Source of the DNA: an uncultured Thermoleophilia bacterium
GTDB taxonomy: Bacteria > Actinomycetota > Thermoleophilia > Gaiellales > F1-60-MAGs149
Reading direction: 5' to 3'
Length of the DNA: 9,701 nt
Assembly (NCBI GenBank): GCA_902806305.1
Contig: CADCWC010000125.1
Span: 1-9,701, forward strand
Shown here piece after piece: positions 1 through 6,909 of this stretch; position 1 is the stretch's first letter; each line of letters starts with the position of its first letter. Below the pieces are notes generated by a model. The model was given only the letters and a program-made list of their open reading frames with translations, was not told where the DNA came from and searched no databases. Position numbers and translations under genes: made by a program.

Positions 1-1455
1 CCGACCGGCAGCCTCGACGACCTGCTCGATGCTGCCCTGGAGGAAGAACGCCTGCTCCGGCACGTCGTCGTGCCTGCCGTCGAGGATCTCGTCGAAGCCG
101 CGGATCGTGTCCTCGAGCCGCACGTACTCGCCGGCCCGACCCGTGAACACCTCGGCGACCGAGAACGGCTGGGACAGGAACCGCTGGATCTTGCGTGCGC
201 GCTGCACCGTCAGCCGGTCCTCGTCCGAGAGCTCGTCCATGCCGAGGATGGCGATGATGTCCTGGAGGTCGCGGTAGCGCTGCAGGACGCGCTGCACCGA
301 GGTCGCGACGCGGTAGTGGTCGTCGGACACGATGCCCGGCTGGAGGATGCGCGACGTCGAGTCGAGCGGGTCGACGGCCGGGTAGATGCCCTGCTCGGAG
401 ATCGCGCGGCTGAGCACCGTGGTGGCGTCGAGGTGCGCGAACGACGCGGCGGGCGCCGGGTCGGTCAGGTCGTCGGCCGGGACGTAGATGGCCTGCACCG
501 ACGTGACCGAGCCACGGTTGGTGGTCGTGATGCGCTCCTGGAGCTGCCCCATCTCGGTGGCCAGCGTCGGCTGGTAGCCGACGGCGCTCGGCATCCGCCC
601 GAGCAGGGCCGACACCTCGGACCCCGCCTGCGTGAAGCGGAAGATGTTGTCGATGAAGAGCAGGACGTCCTGCCCGTCCTCGTCGCGGAAGTACTCGGCC
701 ATCGTCAGGGCCGACAGCGCCACGCGCAGACGGGCCCCGGGCGGCTCGTTCATCTGCCCGTAGACGAGCGCCGTCTTCGAGATGACCCCCGACTCCGTCA
801 TCTCGAGCCAGAGGTCGTTGCCCTCGCGCGTCCGCTCGCCGACGCCGGCGAACACCGACAGACCGCCGTGCTGCGTGGCGATGTTGTTGATGAGCTCCTG
901 GATCAGGACGGTCTTGCCCACGCCCGCGCCGCCGAAGAGGCCGATCTTGCCGCCGCGCGTGTACGGCGCGAGGAGGTCGACGACCTTGATGCCCGTCTCG
1001 AGGATCTCGGGCGTCGGGGTCAGGTCCTCGAACAGGGGCGGCTCACGGTGGATCGGCCAGCGCTGGGCCGTCTTGAGCGCCGTGTCGTCGCCCTTGTCGA
1101 TCGTGGCGCCGAGGACGTTGAAGATGCGACCGAGCGTGTCCCGGCCGACCGGCACCGTGATCGGCCCGCCGGTGTCGATCGCCTCGATGCCGCGCGCCAG
1201 GCCGTCGGTGGCGTCCATGGCCACGGCGCGGACCCGGTTGTCGCCCAGATGCTGCTGGACCTCGGCGATCAGGATGCGTCCCTCGCCACCGCCTGCGCCC
1301 TCCACGTCGGCCAGCGGGATGGCCAGCGCGCTGTAGATCTCGGGGAGGCGATCGGGGAACGCGACGTCGAGGACGACGCCCTTGATCTCGACGATCGTGC
1401 CGACGTTGCGCTCGCCGGCGCCGTTCTCGCCGCCCGTCTGCTCAGCCGCTGCCAT
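1..1455 (-). CDS. atpD: F1 ATP synthase catalytic beta subunit (3' end cut by window edge)
   Basis: The beta subunit carries the catalytic nucleotide sites of F1. 485 codons are open from ATG at 1455 to the window edge without a stop. Visible motifs: P-loop GGAGVGKT at residues 175-182, the catalytic-glutamate segment GERTREGND, Walker B LLFIDN with Asp269, then FRFTQAGSEVSALLGRMPSA, and the C-terminal AFFLQGSIEQVVEAA that normally lies a few residues before the end. So only a handful of codons should be missing. The N-terminus has about 15 extra Ala/Gly/Glu-rich residues before the conserved VGTIVEIKGVV. An AAGGAG at 1474-1469 lies 13 nt upstream of the ATG, a long spacing, and no other in-frame start is nearby. 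It is separated from atpG by two non-ATP-synthase genes and from the nearer of these by 146 nt. Identification is certain from motifs. Confidence 0.97.
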   Translation of the reverse strand, partial: MAAAEQTGGENGAGERNVGTIVEIKGVVLDVAFPDRLPEIYSALAIPLADVEGAGGGEGRILIAEVQQHLGDNRVRAVAMDATDGLARGIEAIDTGGPITVPVGRDTLGRIFNVLGATIDKGDDTALKTAQRWPIHREPPLFEDLTPTPEILETGIKVVDLLAPYTRGGKIGLFGGAGVGKTVLIQELINNIATQHGGLSVFAGVGERTREGNDLWLEMTESGVISKTALVYGQMNEPPGARLRVALSALTMAEYFRDEDGQDVLLFIDNIFRFTQAGSEVSALLGRMPSAVGYQPTLATEMGQLQERITTTNRGSVTSVQAIYVPADDLTDPAPAASFAHLDATTVLSRAISEQGIYPAVDPLDSTSRILQPGIVSDDHYRVATSVQRVLQRYRDLQDIIAILGMDELSDEDRLTVQRARKIQRFLSQPFSVAEVFTGRAGEYVRLEDTIRGFDEILDGRHDDVPEQAFFLQGSIEQVVEAAGR

Positions 1456-1601
1456 GTGGGCGCTCGCGCTCCTTCACGCTCGGGGATCTGGGCCGCGGAC
1501 TGCTCGAGGAGCTCCCGTCGGCGCGGCACGAAAGGTAGCGGATTCCGGTCGGGGTCGCGCTTCGGCACGTCACAAAGTGCCGCGCCGACCGCCCGACCGG
1601 G
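1456..1601 (-). other. 146-nt gap before atpD, possible internal regulatory region
   Basis: This is the largest gap inside the operon, lying between the zinc-finger gene and atpD. It holds a perfect 6-bp inverted repeat, CGGCAC (1563-1568) and GTGCCG (1577-1582) with an 8-nt loop, and the AAGGAG used by atpD. I found no convincing -35/-10 pair: a TTGTGA and a TACCTT are present but 32 nt apart. No T-run follows the hairpin, so it does not look like an intrinsic terminator. An internal promoter or operator that sets beta/epsilon expression is possible but unproven. Confidence 0.4.
1563..1582. repeat. Inverted repeat upstream of atpD
   Basis: CGGCAC and GTGCCG are perfect 6-nt arms around the 8-nt loop GTCACAAA, about 108 nt upstream of the atpD start and 19 nt beyond the zinc-finger stop codon. 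It could be an operator half-site pair or an mRNA stem. In DNA this GC-rich a 6-bp repeat can arise by chance, and no T-tract follows. Confidence 0.35.
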
Positions 1602-2018
1602 TCAGCCCGGAGGGGCCTCGGTGTCGGTGGGTCGCTCGGCGATCAGGGGGCCGCTCTGGGCAGGCGCCGGGCCGCCGTCGCGTCGCGACTCGGACACGAA
1701 CGCGCCGACGAGGGCCACCGCGGCGAGCGCGGCGGCCACGAGCAGCGCGCGTCCGGTCTGCCGGAGACTCGGCCGCGGCCGCGCGAGCGGGCCGACGGCA
1801 CGGGGGCGTTCGAGCGGGGCCTCGCGCACGGCGGCGACGAGGCTCTCGTGGCGCGCCACGACCGCCCGACAGGCGGCGCACGCCGCGAGATGCACGCGCA
1901 GCGCCTGGAGCTCGGTCTCGGCCGCCTCGCCGTCCAGGGCCGCCGTGGCGGTCAGACGCGCCACCAGACACGCCTGCGGTGGCGCGTCCGGACGTCGATG
2001 CAGGCTCTCGTCGCTCAT
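1602..2018 (-). CDS. Membrane-anchored zinc-finger protein, anti-sigma-factor type (zf-HC2)
   Basis: A 138-residue protein. Residues 17-50 match the anti-sigma zinc-finger pattern: Cys17, then LDGE at 28-31, then His43-x3-Cys47-x2-Cys50 in HLAACAAC. A single hydrophobic helix follows at about 91-108, preceded by an Arg-rich stretch. That predicts a cytoplasmic zinc-binding N-terminus and a short Pro/Ala-rich outer tail of about 30 residues. In the known family such proteins hold an ECF sigma factor and release it on a signal; that role is inferred here, because no sigma gene lies in this window. The ATG overlaps the stop of the preceding lipoprotein gene as ATGA, and GGGGGA at 2026-2021 can serve as Shine-Dalgarno, so the two are probably translationally coupled. 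Its outer tail could sense or contact the lipoprotein, but this is speculation. Confidence 0.8.
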   Translation of the reverse strand: MSDESLHRRPDAPPQACLVARLTATAALDGEAAETELQALRVHLAACAACRAVVARHESLVAAVREAPLERPRAVGPLARPRPSLRQTGRALLVAAALAAVALVGAFVSESRRDGGPAPAQSGPLIAERPTDTEAPPG

Positions 2019-3751
2019 CGTTCCCCCAACGACAGCATGCCGTAGTAGATGCCCTTCCCGCGCGCCGACCAGACGAACCCCCGGACGCGCGGGCCCACGA
2101 GCTGCAGGCGACGGCGGTTCAGCAGCGGCGCGACGGGCGCGGCGTCGCGCACCAGGTCGGCCCCCAGCGAGGCCCAGGCCGTCGCGCGGTCCTCGCCCAG
2201 CTCCTGGACGCGGGCCCGCCCGAGCGCCGTCCGCAGCGTCGTCTCGGACGTGTCCAGGCCGGAGCGCTCGAGCAGCTCGGGCAGGAACGCGCCCGCGTCC
2301 GGGACGTCCGCGGCGAGCTCGGTGAGGACGAGCGGCGCGGCCGGGACGTCCCCGGCCAGGGCCGTGAGCGCCCGGGCGCCCGGCGCGACGGCGCGCGACC
2401 GGAGCCTCAGACCGATCGCTGCGAGGCTACGCCGGAGGACGGCCACGACCGCCGCCGTCTCCGGGCGGTTCGCATGGACGAGATCCACCGTCTGCGGGAG
2501 TCGCACGCCCGAGCCGCGGGCCAGGGCCCGTGCGCGGGGCAGGTCGCCCGCGAGCGGCCACGGCTCCTCGTCGGCGGCGTCGGGCACGAGCGTTCTGGGC
2601 AGCGGATGCGACCACGCCGCGTTGACGGCCTCGCCGCCCCGCGCCGCGACCAGCGCGCGTCGGTCCAGGACCGCGTTGACGGCCTGGCGGAGGCGCACGT
2701 TGCGGAACGGCCCGGACCGGCTGTCCATGACGAGCATCTCGACGGTCGCGTCGTCGAGCACGAACCGCCGCTTGCGCAGGCCGTCGGCCGCCATCACCCG
2801 CCGGAGCGCACCCGCCGACGGCCGGCCCAGGTCCATCGAGACGTCGGCGTCGCCGCGCTCCAGGCGACGGAGCTGCTCGTCCGCCGGGACGCCGAGCTCG
2901 ACCCGGATCTCGTCCACCTGGTCGACCCGGGTCTCGTCCACCCCGAGGATGCGGGCGTTGGCGTCCCACTCCGGGTTCCGGATGAGCCTCGCCGAGCGGC
3001 CGGGCTCGTGCTCGGCGACCTGGTAGGGCCCCGTGGTCAGGGGCGGCAGGTCGGCGTGCACGTCGGGCGCGTCGGCCGGGACGATGCAGAAGGGTCGGAG
3101 CGCCGTCGCGTAGGCGAAGCCCGGGTCGGGCGCCGAGAGCCGGAAGGTCACCTCGCGGCCCTCCACGCGCAGGCCGTCGAGCGTGTCCGCCGTCCCGCCC
3201 CGGAAGGCCGCGAAGCCCTCGAGGCGGCCCAGGTGCCGCTCGAGCAGCCGGTCGTCGAAGAGGTCGAGGCGCGGATCGAGCGCCCGCAGGTACGTGGCGC
3301 GCACGTCGCGGGCCGTCAGCTCGCGGCCGTCGGAGAACCGCAGCCCCTCGCGGATGCGGAAGCGCCACGTGCGCCCGTCATCGGACACGCGCGGCAGGTC
3401 GTCCGCCACGCCCGGCTGCAGGACGGCCTGCGTGTCCCGGTTCCCCGTGTCGGGGAAGTCGAGCAGGCCGTTGCAGGTCACGTGCTCGAGCGACCAGACG
3501 GCGCGCGACGACGAGGTGCCGTCGAGCCGGAGCGCCGCGGCCCGGGCGACGACGCGCAGCACGCCACCCCGCGCCGGTCGCGCCGGACGCGGCGCGGACC
3601 GTGGTTCCGGAGTGGCCACCCGGGCGTCGGCACCGTCGTCGTCCTCACCGAGGCCGCAGGCCGTGCAGGCCGTGACCAGGATCGCGGCCGACAGCGCGCC
3701 TCCCGCACGCCGCCGGCCGCGTCCTGTCCTCCCGTGCTCCACCCGACCCAC
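2015..3751 (-). CDS. Orphan extracellular solute-binding lipoprotein, SBP_bac_5 (peptide/nickel type)
   Basis: 578 residues, usual for family 5 solute-binding proteins of oligopeptide-type ABC transporters. An Arg-rich start, hydrophobic ALSAAILV and lipobox VTAC (Cys29) predict a lipoprotein on the outer face of the membrane. Family signatures: WRFRIREGLRFSDG at 129-142 followed by LTARDV, and TGPYQVAEHEPG with RNPEW around 240-262. Near the C-terminus a variant of the usual aspartate/proline segment (DVPDAGAFL) and RVRGFVW are visible. The GTG at 3751 is preferred because AGAGG (3762-3758) sits 6 nt upstream; GTG at 3742 is an alternative with no good ribosome site. The reading frame stays open into atpG, but that extension is only a shadow of atpG. 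No permease or ATPase genes are nearby, so transport is doubtful; ligand sensing or a structural role is possible. It starts 65 nt after atpG and overlaps the zinc-finger gene by 4 nt. Confidence 0.87.
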   Translation of the reverse strand: MGRVEHGRTGRGRRRAGGALSAAILVTACTACGLGEDDDGADARVATPEPRSAPRPARPARGGVLRVVARAAALRLDGTSSSRAVWSLEHVTCNGLLDFPDTGNRDTQAVLQPGVADDLPRVSDDGRTWRFRIREGLRFSDGRELTARDVRATYLRALDPRLDLFDDRLLERHLGRLEGFAAFRGGTADTLDGLRVEGREVTFRLSAPDPGFAYATALRPFCIVPADAPDVHADLPPLTTGPYQVAEHEPGRSARLIRNPEWDANARILGVDETRVDQVDEIRVELGVPADEQLRRLERGDADVSMDLGRPSAGALRRVMAADGLRKRRFVLDDATVEMLVMDSRSGPFRNVRLRQAVNAVLDRRALVAARGGEAVNAAWSHPLPRTLVPDAADEEPWPLAGDLPRARALARGSGVRLPQTVDLVHANRPETAAVVAVLRRSLAAIGLRLRSRAVAPGARALTALAGDVPAAPLVLTELAADVPDAGAFLPELLERSGLDTSETTLRTALGRARVQELGEDRATAWASLGADLVRDAAPVAPLLNRRRLQLVGPRVRGFVWSARGKGIYYGMLSLGER

Positions 3752-3765
3752 ACTCAGCCTCTGAC

Positions 3766-3797
3766 GCCCGCGACGCCGCGAAGTTAGCGCCGCGGGC
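3766..3797. repeat. Inverted repeat between atpG and the lipoprotein gene
   Basis: GCCCGCG (3766-3772) and CGCGGGC (3791-3797) are perfect 7-nt arms around an 18-nt loop in the 65-nt gap. In the transcript the stem would end 3 nt before the AGAGG ribosome site of the lipoprotein gene. It could therefore hinder initiation or partly insulate the inserted pair from atpG. No T-run follows, so intrinsic termination is unlikely, and chance is a serious alternative at this base composition. Confidence 0.33.
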
Positions 3798-3816
3798 CGC
3801 GAGCCGACCGGCGGCG

Positions 3817-4686
3817 CTACGACAGCGCGTCGGCGCCCGCGACGACCTCGAGGATCTCCTGGGTGATCTCGGCCTGGCGGGCGCGGTTCATCTCCAGCGT
3901 GAGCCGGGCGATCAGGTCCTGGGCGTTGTCCGACGCGTTCCGCATCGCGGTCATCCGCGCGCCGTGCTCGGAGGCCGCCGACTCGAGCATGGCGCGGTAG
4001 ACCGCCGTCTCGACCGCGCTCGGCAGCAGCGTCGAGAGCATCTCCTCGGCCGCGGGCTCGAACGTCATCAGCCCCTCGACCGCCCCTTCGCGTCGGTCGT
4101 CGTCGCCGAGCGGGAACGGCAGCAGCTCCTGTGCCACGACGGTCTGCGAGATGGCGGACTGGAACGAGTTGTAGACGAGCAGCACGCGATCGACCCGGCG
4201 CTCGCGGTAGGCCTCGACGACCCGCTCGGCCACGCCGCCCGCGTCGGTGTACTCCGGTCGGCGGGTGAAGCCCTGCCAGACGCCGTCGAGCTCGACGCCG
4301 CGGAACCGCAGCGACCCGACGCCGCGCTTGCCGACCGCGAGCCACACGACGCCCCGCCCGGCGGCCTGCTCGCCGCGCGCCTCGGCGATGGCCCGCCGCA
4401 GCACGGTCGCGTTGAACGCCCCGGCGAGGCCCCGATCGCCGGTCAGGGCCACGATCGCGGTGGTCTGCACGTCGCGCCGCTCGAGCAGCGGCTCCCGGAC
4501 GCCGCGGGCCAGCCGGGCCGTCTGGCCGATCAGCTGCTCCATCGCGTCCGCGTACGGGCGCAGGTCCTCGATGCGGGCCTGCGCCCGGCGCAGGTGCGCG
4601 CCGGACACGAGCTCCATCGCCTTCGTGACCTTGCGGGTGTTGCGGACGGACGTGACCCGCCGCTTGATGTCCTGCTGGGACGACAC
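3817..4686 (-). CDS. atpG: F1 ATP synthase gamma subunit (central shaft)
   Basis: 289 residues, full family length. Gamma is the rotating shaft that couples the c-ring to the alpha3beta3 head. The N-terminal helix shows IKRRVTSVRNTRKVTKAME and HLRRAQ; the conserved TGDRGLAGAFN lies at about 82-92, followed by the Rossmann-like middle domain; the C-terminal helix has ARMTAMRNASDNAQ and ends ITQEILEVVAGADALS. The start is GTG, one nucleotide after the atpA stop (TGA C GTG), without a strong ribosome site, so it probably depends on translational coupling to atpA. No long actinobacterial-type insertion in the middle domain is evident by eye. Confidence 0.97.
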   Translation of the reverse strand: MSSQQDIKRRVTSVRNTRKVTKAMELVSGAHLRRAQARIEDLRPYADAMEQLIGQTARLARGVREPLLERRDVQTTAIVALTGDRGLAGAFNATVLRRAIAEARGEQAAGRGVVWLAVGKRGVGSLRFRGVELDGVWQGFTRRPEYTDAGGVAERVVEAYRERRVDRVLLVYNSFQSAISQTVVAQELLPFPLGDDDRREGAVEGLMTFEPAAEEMLSTLLPSAVETAVYRAMLESAASEHGARMTAMRNASDNAQDLIARLTLEMNRARQAEITQEILEVVAGADALS

Positions 4687-4687
4687 G

Positions 4688-6313
4688 TCAGGCCCGGGCG
4701 CCCGCCACGGCGCGCCCGTCGCCCGCGCCGCCGGTCTCGTCCGGCACCGCCGTCTCCGGCGTCCGCTGGGCCTGCGCCGCGTCGGCTGCGTCCGGGCCGT
4801 GGTCGACCTCGACCTGGAAGCCGCCCTTGTACTCCTCGACGGCCCGCTTCAGCGCGGCTGCCGTCTCGTCGGAGAGGTCGTTCGTCTGGGTGATCGCGTC
4901 GAACACCGTGCGCTCGCTCGCCAGGTGGCGGCGGAGGCCGTCGTTGAACCGGCCGACCTCCGAGACGGGGATGTCGTCGACGTAGCCGTTCGCGGTCGAC
5001 CAGATCACCGCGACCTGCTCCGGGACGGTGTAGGGGTCGTACTGCCGCTGGTTCAGCGTGGCGACGAGCCGCTGCCCGCGGGCCAGCTGGGCCTGCGTGG
5101 CGGGGTCGAGCTCGGAGCCGAACTGGGCGAAGGCCTCGAGGTCGCGGAACTGCGCGAGGTCGAGCTTCAGCCGGCCGGCCACCTTCTTCATCGCCTTGGT
5201 CTGCGCGCTCGAGCCGACGCGGGAGACGGATGCGCCGACGTTGATGGCGGGCCGCACGCCCTGGAAGAACAGGCCGGACTCCAGGAAGATCTGGCCGTCG
5301 GTGATCGAGATCACGTTCGTCGGGATGTAGGCCGAGATGTCGCCCGCCTGGGTCTCGATGATCGGCAGGGCCGTGAGCGACCCGCCGCCGAGGTCGTCGG
5401 ACAGCTTCACGGCCCGCTCGAGCAGCCGCGAGTGCAGGTAGAAGACGTCGCCCGGGAACGCCTCGCGGCCCGGCGGGCGGCGGATCAGCAACGACATCTG
5501 CCGGAACGCGTCGGCCTGCCGCGTGAGGTCGTCGTAGACGACGAGCGCGTGGCGGCCCTGGTACAGGAACCACTCCGCCATGGCGCAGCCGGCGTACGGC
5601 GCGATGTACTTGATCGGCGCGGCCTCGGAGGCCGACGCGGCCACGACGATCGTGTACTCGAGGGCACCGCTCTTCTCGAGCTGCTCCACGACCTGCGCCA
5701 CGGTCGACGCCTTCTGGCCGATCGCGACGTACACGCAGACCACGTCCGTGTCGCGCTGGTTGATGATCGCGTCGATGGCCACGGCGGTCCGGCCCGTCTG
5801 CCGGTCGCCGATGATGAGCTCGCGCTGCCCGCGGCCGATCGGCACCAGGGCGTCGATCGCCTTCAGGCCGGTCTGGAGCGGCTCCTTGACCGGCTGGCGG
5901 TCGACGACGCCGGGCGCCTTGAACTCGAGCGGTCGACGCTCCGTGGTGACGACCGGGCCCTTGCCGTCGATCGGGTTGCCGAGCGGGTCGATGACGCGCC
6001 CGAGCAGCCCCTCGCCGACCGGCACGGACAGGACGGACCCGGTGCGCCGTACCGTGTCGCCCTCCTTGATCAGCGACCAGGGGCCGAAGAGCACGGCGGC
6101 CACGTTCGACTCCTCGAGGTTCAGGGCGAGGCCCGTCACCCCGTGGGGGAACTCGAGCTGCTCGAGGGACACGCAGTTGTCGAGGCCGTAGACGCGGGCG
6201 ATGCCGTCGCCGATCTGGATGACGGTGCCGACCTCCTCGACGTCGGCCGTCTCCTCGAAGCCCTCGATCTGGGACTTGAGGATGGAGGCGATCTCATCGG
6301 GGCGAAGCTTCAC
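4688..6313 (-). CDS. atpA: F1 ATP synthase alpha subunit with Arg175 in the P-loop
   Basis: 541 residues. Alpha alternates with beta in the F1 head, binds non-catalytic nucleotide and gives the arginine finger to the catalytic site. Seen: the N-terminal crown domain with VGTVIQIGDGIARVYGL, RRPPGREAFPGDVFYLHSRL, and SVSRVGSSAQ with the finger Arg365. The P-loop reads GDRQTGRT (169-176): Arg (CGG, 5791-5789) stands where alpha subunits have Lys; by length it lines up with E. coli Lys175. The last ~35 residues (507-541) are a Pro/Asp/Gly/Ala-rich tail beyond the usual end; mycobacterial alpha also has a C-terminal extension, which there restrains ATP hydrolysis, but equivalence is inference. GTG start with AAGGTGA (6324-6318) 4 nt upstream; 40 nt after atpH, 1 nt before atpG. 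Confidence 0.97.
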   Translation of the reverse strand: MKLRPDEIASILKSQIEGFEETADVEEVGTVIQIGDGIARVYGLDNCVSLEQLEFPHGVTGLALNLEESNVAAVLFGPWSLIKEGDTVRRTGSVLSVPVGEGLLGRVIDPLGNPIDGKGPVVTTERRPLEFKAPGVVDRQPVKEPLQTGLKAIDALVPIGRGQRELIIGDRQTGRTAVAIDAIINQRDTDVVCVYVAIGQKASTVAQVVEQLEKSGALEYTIVVAASASEAAPIKYIAPYAGCAMAEWFLYQGRHALVVYDDLTRQADAFRQMSLLIRRPPGREAFPGDVFYLHSRLLERAVKLSDDLGGGSLTALPIIETQAGDISAYIPTNVISITDGQIFLESGLFFQGVRPAINVGASVSRVGSSAQTKAMKKVAGRLKLDLAQFRDLEAFAQFGSELDPATQAQLARGQRLVATLNQRQYDPYTVPEQVAVIWSTANGYVDDIPVSEVGRFNDGLRRHLASERTVFDAITQTNDLSDETAAALKRAVEEYKGGFQVEVDHGPDAADAAQAQRTPETAVPDETGGAGDGRAVAGARA

Positions 6314-6353
6314 GGGGTCACCTTGGGCTGCGGTGGGTGCGGACGGTCGATGG

Positions 6354-6899
6354 TCAGGCGGGGAGCCGCGTCGACTGGAGGGTGCGCCTCAGCGCCTCCA
6401 GACGACGCCGGACGGAGGCGTCGACGAGCAGGTCGGCGACGCGCAGGACGACCCCGCCGAGGATGGCCGGGTCGACGATGCGCTGCAGCGTCACGGTCTG
6501 GCCGGTCGAGCGCTCGAGCTGCGCGCGGAGGCGCTCGGCCTGCGCGTCGTCGACCGCGACCGCGGTCGTGAGCTGGACGTCGAGCTTGTGGGCGGCGACG
6601 CCGTAGCGCTCGCCGAACGCCTGCTGCAGGTCCGGGATGAGGCCGAGGCGGCCGTTCTCGAGCAGCACGAGCAGCGTGCGGGTGACGAGCGGGTCCGCTC
6701 CGTCGGTCAGGCGCCGCAGGACGTTGGCCTTGCCCTCCGGCGCCACGGCCGGGTTGAACAGGACCCGCGTGAGCTCCGGCGAGGACACGAGCGCGCCGAC
6801 GAGGTCGTCCAGGTCGCGGCCGACCTGCTCGAGCGTCCCCGCCTCCTGGGCGGCGGCGAACAGGGCGTCGGCGTAGACGGCGGCGGCGGGATCGCTCAC
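6354..6899 (-). CDS. atpH: F1 ATP synthase delta subunit (OSCP-like)
   Basis: 181 residues, standard length. Delta caps the alpha3beta3 head and links it to the b-subunit peripheral stalk. The sequence has the typical N-terminal six-helix domain (AAAVYADALFAAAQEAG, then LFNPAVAPEGKANVLRRL, then LLVLLENGRLGLIPDL) and the C-terminal domain with VDPAILGGVVLRVADLLVDASVRRRLEALR, given here in outline. Starts at GTG, 10 nt after the atpF stop. It is a separate gene and is not fused to b, unlike the mycobacterial b-delta fusion, which argues against a mycobacterial source. Confidence 0.96.
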   Translation of the reverse strand: MSDPAAAVYADALFAAAQEAGTLEQVGRDLDDLVGALVSSPELTRVLFNPAVAPEGKANVLRRLTDGADPLVTRTLLVLLENGRLGLIPDLQQAFGERYGVAAHKLDVQLTTAVAVDDAQAERLRAQLERSTGQTVTLQRIVDPAILGGVVLRVADLLVDASVRRRLEALRRTLQSTRLPA

Positions 6900-6909
6900 G
6901 CGTCGGGCC

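Noticed and set aside
1456..1477. Short upstream frame GTG AAG GAG ... TGA overlapping the atpD start
   Set aside because: Eleven codons made largely of the Shine-Dalgarno and atpD start; no ribosome site of its own.
70..2325. Very long plus-strand open frame (751 codons) opposite atpD and the zinc-finger gene
   Set aside because: It is antisense to atpD, whose conserved motifs are unmistakable; its product is Arg/Asp/Val-rich without domains. Stop codons are rare on the antisense frames of high-GC genes.
1382..3787. 801-codon plus-strand open frame opposite the lipoprotein gene
   Set aside because: Low-complexity Arg/Ala/Pro-rich product, a mirror of the real minus-strand genes.
3752..3816. 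Possible hidden sigma-factor gene next to the zinc-finger pair
   Set aside because: Only 65 nt separate atpG and the lipoprotein gene, and no sigma-like segment was seen in the frames of the neighbouring sequence.
3752..4345. N-terminal extension of the lipoprotein reading frame through atpG
   Set aside because: It overlaps atpG in another frame, is Arg/Gly-rich, and would bury the signal peptide and lipobox; GTG at 3751 has its own ribosome site.
4247..6571. 774-codon plus-strand open frame opposite atpA/atpG
   Set aside because: Antisense shadow of two fully conserved ATP synthase genes.
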